Source: JAFMJV01 sp963800275 (GTDB lineage: Bacteria; Chloroflexota; Limnocylindria; Limnocylindrales; CSP1-4). Taken from it: a stretch of 64,000 bases of DNA. Under the pieces are notes generated by a model that saw only the letters and a list, made by a program, of their open reading frames with translations, was not told where the DNA came from and ran no database searches. A program made the position numbers and the translations under genes. The stretch covers positions 1 through 64,000 of the forward strand of contig CAWDAI010000016.1 in the NCBI GenBank assembly GCA_963800275.1, written 5' to 3'. Below are positions 25,871-33,673 of the stretch, piece after piece. Positions within the stretch are counted from its first letter, which is position 1. Every line of letters starts with the position of its first letter.

Positions 25871-26308
25871 TCATCCCGTACCGTCCGATGGCCGGGCCAG
25901 GGACGTCGCCAAAGCGTCGCGGATACTGGCTCCTCTTAGCTCCTCGAGGAGCGCGTCCTGGGCGCGCGCGAACAGTCCGTGAACGTCACATGGCCGGCTC
26001 GCGTCACAGACCCCGGCGCTGAGCACGCAGGTGCGACGGCGGGCATCGCCCTCCACTGCCTCGATGACCTCCAGCAGCGAGATATCCCCGGGTAGCCGAG
26101 TGAGACGGTAGCCGCCACCCCGCCCGAGCGACGCCTCCACCAGCCCGGCCCTGACCAGGTCTTGCATGACCTGCGGCAGGAAGCGCGGTGGCATATCCAT
26201 GCGCCGAGCGATCTCCGACGCCGCCAAACGTGCACCCCCCTGCTCACGGCCAAGGCAAAGCGCCACGCGGACGGCGTAGTCCGCCCGCCGGGTCAGCTGC
26301 AGTCGCAC
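25871..26308 (-). CDS. Rrf2-family regulator, NsrR-like, with a three-cysteine cluster motif
   Basis: A 145-residue Rrf2 protein. The winged helix spans LTRRADYAVRVALCLG to SLGRGGGYRLTRLP, typical of the family. Cys94, Cys101 and Cys107 (spacings X6 and X5, within CVLSAGVC and CDASRPC) fit the region that holds an iron-sulfur cluster in NsrR and IscR-type members. It is divergent from an AniA-like nitrite reductase gene, with a perfect palindrome between them, which argues for a nitric-oxide-responsive repressor of nirK. The start is a GTG with AAAGGAG upstream. Confidence 0.88.
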   Translation of the reverse strand: MRLQLTRRADYAVRVALCLGREQGGARLAASEIARRMDMPPRFLPQVMQDLVRAGLVEASLGRGGGYRLTRLPGDISLLEVIEAVEGDARRRTCVLSAGVCDASRPCDVHGLFARAQDALLEELRGASIRDALATSLARPSDGTG

Positions 26309-26370
26309 CGGGCCCGCGCTCCTTTCTAGAGAAGGGGCCGGATGGCCCTATCCCCGGGCAAGTTCAATCA

Positions 26371-26383
26371 CTAAGTTACTTAG
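26371..26383. promoter_or_regulatory. Perfect palindrome between the Rrf2 gene and nirK
   Basis: CTAAGTTACTTAG is a 13-bp perfect inverted repeat around a central T, in a GC-poor patch of an otherwise GC-rich intergenic region, 41 bases before the nirK start and 63 bases from the Rrf2 start. It is the best candidate operator for the divergent Rrf2 regulator. Confidence 0.7.
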
Positions 26384-26423
26384 CATTCTGGCCAAATGGT
26401 AGCAGCCCCGGGAGGATGTATCG

Positions 26424-27581
26424 ATGCGGCAGCACGGTTGGACATCGAGACTCGAGTCAGGCAAGCACGGTGGCAATGCTCGACGACGACCTCGCCTGGC
26501 TTCGACGACCCTGGTGCTGCTGAGCGTGTTGCTCGCGACGCTCGTCGGGAGCGGCCCGGCGGTGGCTGCACCACCGCGGGACGAGGTCATCCCCGACCTG
26601 GTCCCCAAAGCCGAACTGCCGCTGGCGCCCGCGTCGGAGGTCAACGTGGCCTACGCACCGAACGTCCCGCCACCATCCGGGCGCACCGAGCCCGCCATCG
26701 TGGAGGTCGCCTTCGAGGTGGTCGAGGGCGTGGCCAACATCGATCCGGTGAACAGCGTCCAGTACCGCGCCTGGGGCTACCGCATGCCGGGTGACGACGA
26801 GGTCATCTCGGGCACCCCCGGGCCCATCATCCGGGCCCGCGTCGGGGACGTCCTGCGCTTCACCATCACCAACCCGGCATCGAACTCGATGCCCCACAAC
26901 GTCGACTTCCACGCCGTGACCGGGCAGGGTGGCGGCGCGGCCGACACCTCGGTCGCACCCGGCCAGACCGCGACCATCGAGGCGCGCCTCCTCTATCCCG
27001 GCTTCTTCATGTACCACTGCGCCTTCGGCGACGTGCCCCTGCACATCGCCCACGGCATGTACGGCGGCATCCTGGTAGACCCGGCCGATCCCCTGCCGCC
27101 GGTCGATCACGAGCTGTACGTGGTGCAGTCGGAGATCTACACGACCGGCACCGAGATGGGTCTTGTCGAGACCGATCGCCAAGCCCTCACCGACGAGCAC
27201 CCGACGTACGTCGTCTTCAACGGCGCCATGGGCTCGCTCACTGGTGACAACGCCCCGCACATGCAGGTCGGTGAGCGCACCCGCATCTACTTCATCGACG
27301 CCGGCCCGGACCTGGACTCGAACTTCCATCCCATCGGCTCGCACTGGGACGTGGTCTATCCGGAAGCGGCACTCCTGAACGAGCCGCTGCGAGGCTCGCA
27401 GACGACGCTGGTCCCGGCCGGCGGTGGGACGGTGGTCGAGCTGGTGGGACGCGTGCCGAGCACGATCGTCCTCGTCGACCACGCCATCAGCCGAGCCTTT
27501 GACAAGGGCGCCCTCGGCCAGATCGTGATCGAGGGTGAGCCGGACCCGGAGATCTTCGAGGCTACACAGGTCGCCGGCTGA
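26424..27581 (+). CDS. nirK: Copper-containing nitrite reductase, AniA-like
   Basis: A 385-residue two-cupredoxin enzyme that reduces nitrite to nitric oxide. A signal peptide covers about residues 1-49 (ends PAVAAP). Type 1 copper ligands fit His158 (MPHNVDFH), Cys199 (MYHCA), His207 and Met212 (PLHIAHGM); type 2 ligands fit His163, His198 and His302 (NFHPIG); Asp161 is the catalytic aspartate. The second domain has GDNAPHM, as in AniA-type enzymes, rather than the GDH motif. GGGAGG lies upstream of the ATG. The divergent NsrR-like gene suggests NO control. No norB or other denitrification gene is visible nearby. Confidence 0.92.
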   Translation: MRQHGWTSRLESGKHGGNARRRPRLASTTLVLLSVLLATLVGSGPAVAAPPRDEVIPDLVPKAELPLAPASEVNVAYAPNVPPPSGRTEPAIVEVAFEVVEGVANIDPVNSVQYRAWGYRMPGDDEVISGTPGPIIRARVGDVLRFTITNPASNSMPHNVDFHAVTGQGGGAADTSVAPGQTATIEARLLYPGFFMYHCAFGDVPLHIAHGMYGGILVDPADPLPPVDHELYVVQSEIYTTGTEMGLVETDRQALTDEHPTYVVFNGAMGSLTGDNAPHMQVGERTRIYFIDAGPDLDSNFHPIGSHWDVVYPEAALLNEPLRGSQTTLVPAGGGTVVELVGRVPSTIVLVDHAISRAFDKGALGQIVIEGEPDPEIFEATQVAG

Positions 27582-27590
27582 ACCACCGCT

Positions 27591-27617
27591 CTGACCGCGC
27601 CGGCGGACCGTGGTCAG
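27591..27617. terminator. Possible bidirectional terminator between nirK and the GNAT gene
   Basis: CTGACC at 27591-27596 pairs with GGTCAG at 27612-27617, with further weak pairing inside, right after the nirK stop and overlapping the end of the convergent acetyltransferase gene. There is no T-run. Confidence 0.35.
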
Positions 27618-28150
27618 GAACGGCGGCGCATGTGGATATCCTCCGGCTCCAGCTCGAGCAGGGCGGGGATAGGCCGGTCGGTGACTCGGAAGCCAAGGTG
27701 CCGGTACAAGGAGACGGCCGACTCGCTGGGCGTGGCCGAGACATAGATCTCGCCGGCCCCCGTCTCCCGGGCCCAGGAGGCGAGCCGCCAGACGAGCTCG
27801 GTCGCGATGCCCTGGCGACGCCAGTCCCGACTCACGTGCAGGAATGCCAGCTGGGCCACCTCCGGCTCCACCTCCGGAGTCATGATCGCGATGCCCACCA
27901 GACGATCCTCGGTCGTGAAGCAGCCGAGGATCCGGGCGCCGGCCGCCGCGTGGCCCCGGCAGAAGGCAACGAGAAGCCCCACCGAATGCTCACCACTCCC
28001 CTCCTCCCAGGTCGGGACATCCCAGTCGACGGCCCTCGATACGACTGAGCCGTCCCTCAGCTCGTAGGCGGTGGTGATGCGCTCGGCGCGGTCGATCTCG
28101 CGGAGGCGGTCGAGCTCGGCTGCGGCCAAGTCGCGGTAGTGCAGAGCCAT
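27614..28150 (-). CDS. GNAT-family N-acetyltransferase
   Basis: A 178-residue acetyltransferase. The acetyl-CoA-binding motif A is QLAFLHVSRDWRRQGIATEL (R-R-Q-G-I-A), and the following SLYRHLGF is motif B. I take the ATG at 28150 because upstream in-frame codons are poorly protein-like and the hairpin at 28169-28188 would lie inside them. Substrate unknown. It follows glnN on the same strand but a GC-rich hairpin separates them. Confidence 0.85.
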   Translation of the reverse strand: MALHYRDLAAAELDRLREIDRAERITTAYELRDGSVVSRAVDWDVPTWEEGSGEHSVGLLVAFCRGHAAAGARILGCFTTEDRLVGIAIMTPEVEPEVAQLAFLHVSRDWRRQGIATELVWRLASWARETGAGEIYVSATPSESAVSLYRHLGFRVTDRPIPALLELEPEDIHMRRRS

Positions 28151-28168
28151 ATGCGCATGATGCGCCAA

Positions 28169-28188
28169 CCCGCCGGATGTCCGGCGGG
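28169..28188 (-). terminator. GC-rich hairpin after glnN
   Basis: CCCGCCGGA and TCCGGCGGG form a nine-base-pair perfect stem with a two-base centre; flanking TGCG and CGCA can extend it. It lies sixteen bases past the glnN stop on the minus strand and before the acetyltransferase gene. No T-run follows, as is common in very GC-rich genomes. Confidence 0.55.
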
Positions 28189-28203
28189 CGCAACCCCTGT
28201 CGT

Positions 28204-30348
28204 TCAGTACTGGAAGAGCAGCTCCCGGTACTTGGGCAACGGCCACAGGTCGTCCGCCACCAGCGTCTCGAGCCTGTCCGCGACCTCCCGCAGCGCCGCC
28301 TGGGCCGGGATGACCTCGTCTCGGAAGATCCTCGCCTCCTCCTGCAACGACTGCGCTTGGTGCGCCGTGTGGAGCGCGGCCTCCAGCTCGCTGATGGCAT
28401 CACCGAGCTCGTCGAGGGTGGAGGCGACCACGTCGGCGCTGGCCGCGACGGCCTTCGACGATGCGACCACCGCCAGCTCCGCGAGGTAGCGGGCGCCCGC
28501 GGGCAGGATCATCGTGCGGGCCATGTCCAGGGCACAGGCGGCCTCGATGTCGCTGACCTTGACGTAGCGCTCCCACAGGATCTCGGCCCGGGCACGAAGC
28601 TCGCGCTCCGAGAGGACGCCCAGCCGCGTGAAGACGGAGATGTTCTTCTCCTCGGTCAGCGCGGGCAGGGCGTCGACCGTCGTGCGGTTGTTGGGCAAGC
28701 CTCGCTTGGCTGCTTCCGCGTGCCACTCCTCGGAGTAGTTGTTGCCCTCGAAGAGGACCTTCTTGTGCGCCTTGACGAGCTTCGAGAGGACCGTCGTGAG
28801 GCCGGCGAAGTCGCCCGGCTCCACATCCTCGAGTTGGTCGGCCAGGTTGGAGAGCGCGTCGGCGACCGCCGTATTGAGGATCGTCTGCGGCCAGTAGATG
28901 GGTGCCGACGAGCCGACGGCGCGGAACTCGAACTTGTTGCCCGTGAAGGCGAAGGGCGAGGTTCGGTTGCGGTCGGTGGCATCGCGAGGTACGACCGGCA
29001 GGGACGTCACGCCCAGCTCCAGGTCGCCACCGTGACTGGAGGTGGAGGCGGCACCGTTGGCGAGCTGAGCGACCACGTCGGTGAGCTGCGAGCCAAGGAA
29101 GATGGAGATGATGGCCGGCGGCGCCTCGTTGGCGCCGAGACGATGGTCGTTCCCGGCATCGGCGATCGCGGCACGTAGCAGGTCCGCGTGCGTATCGACG
29201 CCGCTGATGACCGCGGTGAGGAAAGCCAGGAACTGGGCGTTGGCGTGGGGGTCGTTGCCCGGCTCCAGCAGGTTCTCGCCATCGTCGGTCCCCATCGACC
29301 AGTTGTTGTGCTTGCCGGAGCCGTTGATGCCGGCGAAGGGCTTCTCATGGATGAGGAACATGAGCCCGTGCTGCGGCGCCAGTCGCCGCATCGTGCTCAT
29401 CACGAGCATGTTGTGGTCGGAACCGACGGAGGTCGGCTCGAAGACGGGTGCCATCTCGAACTGCGCGGGGGCGACCTCGTTGTGGCGCGTCTTGGCCGGG
29501 ATGCCCATGCGCCACAGCTCACGATCGAGATCCATCATGAACGCCAGGATGCGCTCACGGATGCGGCCGAAGTACTGGTCCTCCAGCTCCTGACCCTTGG
29601 GTGACGGCGCGCCGAAGAGCGTGCGCCCGGTGAGGACGACGTCGGGACGCTGCTTGCCCAGGAGGCGGTCGACGAGGAAGTACTCCTGCTCCGGGCCGAT
29701 GTAGGTGAAGACCCGCTTGGCCGTCTCGTTGCCGAACCAGCGCAGGACGCGCAGCGCCTGGCGGCCGAGCGCCTCCTGGGAGCGCAGCAAGGGGATCTTG
29801 TGGTCCAGCGCCTCACCAGTGAAGGAGACGTAGGCGGTGGGGATGGTAAGGGTGACGCCGTTGGGCTCCACCTGCAGGAAGATCGGGCTGGTGACGTCCC
29901 AGGCGGTGTAGCCGCGTGCCTCGAAGGTGGCGCGGATCCCGCCCGACGGGAACGAGCTGGCGTCGGGCTCCCCCTGCATGAGGTTCTTGCCCGAGAACTC
30001 GGCGATGGTCTGGCCCTCGCCGGTCGGTGACAGGAATGAGTCGTGCTTCTCGGCGGTGGCCCCCGTCATGGGCACGAACCAGTGCGTGTAGTGCGTGGCG
30101 CCGTGGGCCATGGCCCACTCCTTCACGCTGTGGGCGACGGCGTCGACGATCTCGGGGTCGAAGGGCTCATGACCGTCGATGGTCTGGCGCAGCTTGCGGA
30201 AGATGGGCTTGGCCAGGTACTGCCGCTGGGCCTCCTCGTTGAACACGTACTGCCCATAGATGGCCTGGCCGGCCTGCTCCAGGTAGTTCTGGGTGGAGGC
30301 GACACGATGGCTGGCGATCGAGGCGATGGCGTTGGTGCGTGCGGTCAT
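28204..30348 (-). CDS. glnN: Glutamine synthetase type III
   Basis: A 714-residue GSIII enzyme that makes glutamine from glutamate, ammonia and ATP. Family marks include THYTHWFVPMTG and EKHDSF near residues 85-103, the FPSGGIRATFEARGYTAWD stretch, IGPEQEYF (metal-binding glutamate), KTRHNEVAPAQFEMAP and NGSGKHNNWS (nucleotide/glutamate site). Length is that of the long GSIII class rather than the 450-residue GSI. No regulatory gene adjoins. The preceding 360 bases hold its promoter region but I see no clear nitrogen-control site. Confidence 0.95.
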   Translation of the reverse strand: MTARTNAIASIASHRVASTQNYLEQAGQAIYGQYVFNEEAQRQYLAKPIFRKLRQTIDGHEPFDPEIVDAVAHSVKEWAMAHGATHYTHWFVPMTGATAEKHDSFLSPTGEGQTIAEFSGKNLMQGEPDASSFPSGGIRATFEARGYTAWDVTSPIFLQVEPNGVTLTIPTAYVSFTGEALDHKIPLLRSQEALGRQALRVLRWFGNETAKRVFTYIGPEQEYFLVDRLLGKQRPDVVLTGRTLFGAPSPKGQELEDQYFGRIRERILAFMMDLDRELWRMGIPAKTRHNEVAPAQFEMAPVFEPTSVGSDHNMLVMSTMRRLAPQHGLMFLIHEKPFAGINGSGKHNNWSMGTDDGENLLEPGNDPHANAQFLAFLTAVISGVDTHADLLRAAIADAGNDHRLGANEAPPAIISIFLGSQLTDVVAQLANGAASTSSHGGDLELGVTSLPVVPRDATDRNRTSPFAFTGNKFEFRAVGSSAPIYWPQTILNTAVADALSNLADQLEDVEPGDFAGLTTVLSKLVKAHKKVLFEGNNYSEEWHAEAAKRGLPNNRTTVDALPALTEEKNISVFTRLGVLSERELRARAEILWERYVKVSDIEAACALDMARTMILPAGARYLAELAVVASSKAVAASADVVASTLDELGDAISELEAALHTAHQAQSLQEEARIFRDEVIPAQAALREVADRLETLVADDLWPLPKYRELLFQY

Positions 30349-30457
30349 AGGGCTCCCGGGACGTGTAGGGATGGGATTCCAGGTTCGAGCGGTCCACGCA
30401 CGGTGTGGGCAGCCGGTACCGACCGGGTCCTATTCGTGGTGGTGGACTACGGCGAGT
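30349..30457. other. Upstream region of glnN
   Basis: This stretch holds the glnN leader, with GGAGCC-like bases just before the ATG. No riboswitch or regulator site could be recognised with confidence. Confidence 0.4.
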
Positions 30458-30709
30458 CTATCCGCGGGCCGGGTTGCGGTTCGACGGCAAGAACGACGCA
30501 CTACGGAGATGAATCACGGAGGGGGCCTCATCGTGCGCCGGGCTGCGGAGCTCACGCGCAAGGACCGCACGATCGACCACGAGCTCGCCTGCTGCGGCTG
30601 GCGCGAGGGTGCCGCCCACCACTGCTTCCGACCCATCCATCGTCGTGACCATCGCTCCGGAGAGTCCTGCCTGCTCGACCCGCACCGAGGTCGTCGCCGG
30701 CACCACCAT
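30458..30709 (-). CDS. Hypothetical short protein overlapping the PfkB kinase gene
   Basis: An 83-residue frame whose ATG overlaps the stop of the kinase as ATGA, the common arrangement for coupled genes here. Residues 1-60 look protein-like (VRVEQAGLSGAMVTTMDG) but the tail is Arg/Ser/Pro-rich. I do not recognise a family. It may be a real small protein, or a chance frame in GC-rich DNA between the kinase and glnN. Confidence 0.35.
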   Translation of the reverse strand: MVVPATTSVRVEQAGLSGAMVTTMDGSEAVVGGTLAPAAAGELVVDRAVLARELRSPAHDEAPSVIHLRSASFLPSNRNPARG

Positions 30710-31797
30710 CAGCGCTGTATCCGTCCCGAACCGCCGGCGGCGATGGTGCGGACCTCAGCGAGCGTGGCCATCGTGGTATCACCCGGATAGGTCGTGACCA
30801 GGCCACCGTGGGCCCAACCGTAGCGCAGCGCATCCTCCACCGGCAACCCGGTGAGCAGCCCGTAGAACAGGCCCGACGCGAAGCCATCGCCACCACCCAC
30901 CCGGTCGAAGACGTCAAGCTCCATGGTGGGCGCCTGGTGGAACTGGTCGCCAGCCCAGACGACGGCACTCCAGCTGTGTCGGCTGGCCGTGTGAACCTCC
31001 CGCAGCGTGGTCGCGATCAGGCGGATCCCTGGGAAGCGTTCGCGGACCACCGAGATCATGCTCAGGAACGCCGACGGGTCCAGAGACGAAGCCCGTGTGA
31101 CCTCCGGCCCGGCGACGCCGAGCGAGAGCTGCATGTCCTCCTCGTTGCCGACCAGGACGTCGACGTGACCCACCAACCGGCGCATCACCTCCTGGGCCTG
31201 CGCCTGACCACCGAGCCGCTTCCAGAGCTTCGCCCTGTAGTTGAGATCGAAGCTGACCACCGCGCCGTGGCGGCGAGCGGCCAGCATGGCCTCCTCCAGA
31301 ACATCGGGCGTGGTCTCGGAGAGGGCGGCGAAGAGGCCGCCTGAGTGGAACCAGCGGACGCCTTGGCCGAAGATCGCATCCCAGTCGAAGTCACCCGGCC
31401 GCAGGAGGGCGGCTGCCTCGTTCGCTCGGTTGTAGAAGACGACCGGCGCCCGGATGCCAGCGCCGCGGTCTGAGTAGACCGTAGCGATGTTGGGACCGGT
31501 GACGCCGTCGTGCTCGTATCGTCGGTAGAAGGCGGTCACGCCCATGGCTCGGACCCGCTCGGCTACCAGGTCACCCATGGGATAATCCACCATCGCCGAC
31601 GCGACGGCACTGCGAAGGCCGAAGCCGTCCGCGAGGTTGGCCGCTACGTTGAACTCGGCGCCGGACACATGGATCGCGGCGGTCTGCGCCTTGCGAAACG
31701 GGACCAGCCCCGTGTCGAGGCGGATGACAAGCCCGCCAAGGGCGAGCAGGTCGATCGCGCCAGCGGCACGGATGTCCAATACGGATGCCACGGTCAT
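30709..31797 (-). CDS. PfkB-family sugar kinase, 2-keto-3-deoxygluconate kinase-like
   Basis: A 362-residue ribokinase-fold kinase. ALGGLVIRLD at the N-terminus and SGAEFNVAANLADGFG match the KdgK type, and the ATP-site signature is DRVGGGDGFASG with the catalytic Asp. The ATG at 31797 is preferred because GGGGAGGAGC lies eight bases upstream; in-frame extension further upstream to 32154 would overrun the divergent promoter. It likely phosphorylates 2-keto-3-deoxygluconate or a related keto-sugar, in line with a GntR/FCD regulator of the uronate type in the same cluster. Substrate is inference. Confidence 0.87.
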   Translation of the reverse strand: MTVASVLDIRAAGAIDLLALGGLVIRLDTGLVPFRKAQTAAIHVSGAEFNVAANLADGFGLRSAVASAMVDYPMGDLVAERVRAMGVTAFYRRYEHDGVTGPNIATVYSDRGAGIRAPVVFYNRANEAAALLRPGDFDWDAIFGQGVRWFHSGGLFAALSETTPDVLEEAMLAARRHGAVVSFDLNYRAKLWKRLGGQAQAQEVMRRLVGHVDVLVGNEEDMQLSLGVAGPEVTRASSLDPSAFLSMISVVRERFPGIRLIATTLREVHTASRHSWSAVVWAGDQFHQAPTMELDVFDRVGGGDGFASGLFYGLLTGLPVEDALRYGWAHGGLVTTYPGDTTMATLAEVRTIAAGGSGRIQR

Positions 31798-31972
31798 GAG
31801 TCGCTCCTCCCCATCTCGATGTGGCCGCCACAGCCGCCGCGCATCGCCGACAGGACCTTGTTGCTGTAGGTTTCCTCGCCACGCGACGTGAACCTGCGCC
31901 CAGGGCCGACCAGGCCAACCGTCCTCTCCATCTCGCCTCCTTGTCCGACGATCTCGAGGTTGCCGCCCTGTC

Positions 31973-32000
31973 TTGACGGCCTTCCCACGCACTGTACTAT
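31973..32000 (+). promoter_or_regulatory. Promoter of the second sugar importer operon
   Basis: TTGACG (31973-31978) and TACTAT (31995-32000) are separated by 16 bases, the best sigma-70-type match noted in the window. The start of transcription would fall near 32007, inside the palindromic region, and 46 bases before the binding-protein ATG. Confidence 0.72.
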
Positions 32001-32002
32001 CC

Positions 32003-32032
32003 GGTGGTAGTACCGGTAAGGCCGGTAACACC
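32003..32032. promoter_or_regulatory. Probable GntR/FCD operator at the importer promoter
   Basis: The site TGGTAGTACC (32005-32014) has the TGGT-N3-ACC form of FadR/UxuR-type operators, and is followed by two CCGGTAA repeats (32013-32019 and 32022-32028) and by AACACC. It begins two bases after the -10 of the promoter, where a repressor would block transcription. The GntR/FCD gene that closes this cluster is the natural candidate to bind here. Confidence 0.65.
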
Positions 32033-32045
32033 ATAGGAGGAAGAG

Positions 32046-33374
32046 ATGGAGAGAAACTCACGCAAGCCGGCTTCGATGGCCGCCCTGTCGATGGCCTTGG
32101 GCCTCGTGGTGACCACGTGGGCAGCCGGTCCTGGCGCAGCGGTCGCCAGCGCACAGGACGACGCCGCTTTCGACTGGAGGAGCTCCGAAGGCGAGTCCAT
32201 CCGGGTGCTTCTCAATCAGCATCCTTGGCAGGAGGCGATCGAGCCTCTGATCCCGGAGTTCGAGGACCTCACCGGGATCAACGTCGAGGTCGAGAAGCTC
32301 CCGGAGGAACAATTCCGTCAGCGCGTACAGGTCGAGCTGACCGCGGCGTCCAGCGACCTCGACGTGTTCATGACCAGCCTGCTCAACGAAGGCGCCAAGT
32401 TCGCCAGGAATGGCTGGTACCACGACCTGCGGCCATTCGTCGACGATCCGTCGATGACCAGCCCCGACTATGCGTTCGACGACTTCGGGGACGTCCTGAT
32501 CGACAGTCACACCTACGATGGCAGCCTGGTCGCGATCCCGATCCAGCTCGAGACGCAGATGCTCTACTACCGCAAGGACATCCTCGACGCTGCGGGCGTG
32601 GACGTGCCGACCACGATGGAAGAGCTGGAGCAGGTCGCCCAGGCGATCGATGATCCCGAAGGCGTCCGGGCGTTCGTGGCCCGAGGCAAGGGCCGGGCGG
32701 CCGTGACGCAGATCTCGACGTACCTCTACAACTTCGGTGGGCAGTGGACCAAGGACGGGACATACGAAGCCGGTTTTAACACCCCCGAGGGCCTGGCGGC
32801 GTTCGACTTCTACACACGCATGCTGCGCGACTACGGGCCACGCGGCACGACGAACATGAGCTGGGAAGAGGCACTTCCGCTGTTCGCGACCGGACAGGCC
32901 GCGATGTACACGGATGCCAGCACCTTCCTCCCCAACATGCTCGAGACCGGCACGCCCGAGGTGACCGAGAACCTTGGTTTCGCTCCGATGCCAAGCGGGC
33001 CCGGCGGCGACTACCAGTCGTTCTTCGGATGGGGCCTCGCGATGTCGGCGTTCACTGAGAAGCCGGATGCGAGCTGGCTGTTCATCCAGTGGGCGACCTC
33101 GCCCGAGGTGGTCGAACGGATCACCGTCGATAACCAGGTCATGGGAGGTCGCTCCTCCGTCGACTTTGGCGACGCCTTCCCGCAGGAATGGGTCGACGCA
33201 TTCACGTCGTCGATCCCTCAGGCGCGCCCGCAGCTACCCTCCGTCATCCCGGTCTCCGAGGTGCGCGACGTGATCGGCGTCGCCATCGTCACCGGCATCG
33301 AAGGTGGCGATCTGCCGGCAGCTCTCGCCACTGCGGAAGAGCAGTTCAACGCCACGGTAGCCGCCGCGGAGTAA
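32046..33374 (+). CDS. Extracellular sugar-binding protein (family 1, ABC importer)
   Basis: A 442-residue solute-binding protein with a signal peptide (residues 1-37, VASAQ then the mature chain). The mature part shows the family 1 pattern: EFEDLTGINVEVEKLP, DVFMTSLLNEGA, LVAIPIQLETQMLYYRKDIL and ASWLFIQWATSPE. AGGAGGAAGAG right before the ATG is a strong ribosome site. It is followed by two permeases but no ATPase, as is usual when a shared MsmK/UgpC-like ATPase serves several importers. It probably binds an oligosaccharide or uronide given the KDG-kinase and GntR neighbours; the ligand is not proven. Confidence 0.93.
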   Translation: MERNSRKPASMAALSMALGLVVTTWAAGPGAAVASAQDDAAFDWRSSEGESIRVLLNQHPWQEAIEPLIPEFEDLTGINVEVEKLPEEQFRQRVQVELTAASSDLDVFMTSLLNEGAKFARNGWYHDLRPFVDDPSMTSPDYAFDDFGDVLIDSHTYDGSLVAIPIQLETQMLYYRKDILDAAGVDVPTTMEELEQVAQAIDDPEGVRAFVARGKGRAAVTQISTYLYNFGGQWTKDGTYEAGFNTPEGLAAFDFYTRMLRDYGPRGTTNMSWEEALPLFATGQAAMYTDASTFLPNMLETGTPEVTENLGFAPMPSGPGGDYQSFFGWGLAMSAFTEKPDASWLFIQWATSPEVVERITVDNQVMGGRSSVDFGDAFPQEWVDAFTSSIPQARPQLPSVIPVSEVRDVIGVAIVTGIEGGDLPAALATAEEQFNATVAAAE

Positions 33375-33378
33375 CTCC

Positions 33379-33423
33379 GATGGCTCCGGTTGCCTGCCGC
33401 TCGCGGGGGCGACCGGAGCCATC
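33379..33423 (+). terminator. Intercistronic hairpin after the binding-protein gene
   Basis: GATGGCTCCGGT (33379-33390) and ACCGGAGCCATC (33412-33423) form a perfect 12-bp stem with a 21-base GC-rich loop, four bases after the stop codon. No T-run follows. Such a hairpin between binding-protein and permease genes typically stabilises or partly terminates the upstream message, giving more binding protein than permease. Confidence 0.75.
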
Positions 33424-33673
33424 GCCTCGTCACGATGTTCCTCGAGGGACCAGCCGACGGGATGGGTTGCCCACAGTCGCGAGGGAGACACAGTGGAACG
33501 CGAGCGCCATGTCGTCTTGATCGGATCGCGCGCCGCCCGCATGCCGCGCGCGGTCGCGTGGGCGCGCACGCAGTCGACGACGGGACGCCACCGGTCAACC
33601 GGTGGCTCTCCACGTTACCGTTGCTGGCAGCGTCGGCCGATCGGCGCTGCGCCGCGGGCGGGTGGAGTGTGAG

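Noticed and set aside
31798..32154. N-terminal extension of the PfkB kinase up to 32154
   Set aside because: The extension is Arg/Pro-rich, covers the promoter and operator of the divergent operon, and the ATG at 31797 has a strong ribosome site.
33493..33672. A 59-codon GTG frame with a GAGGGAGACACA leader in the spacer before the MalF-type permease
   Set aside because: The product is strongly Arg-rich and unlike any protein pattern; the ribosome site may be chance.
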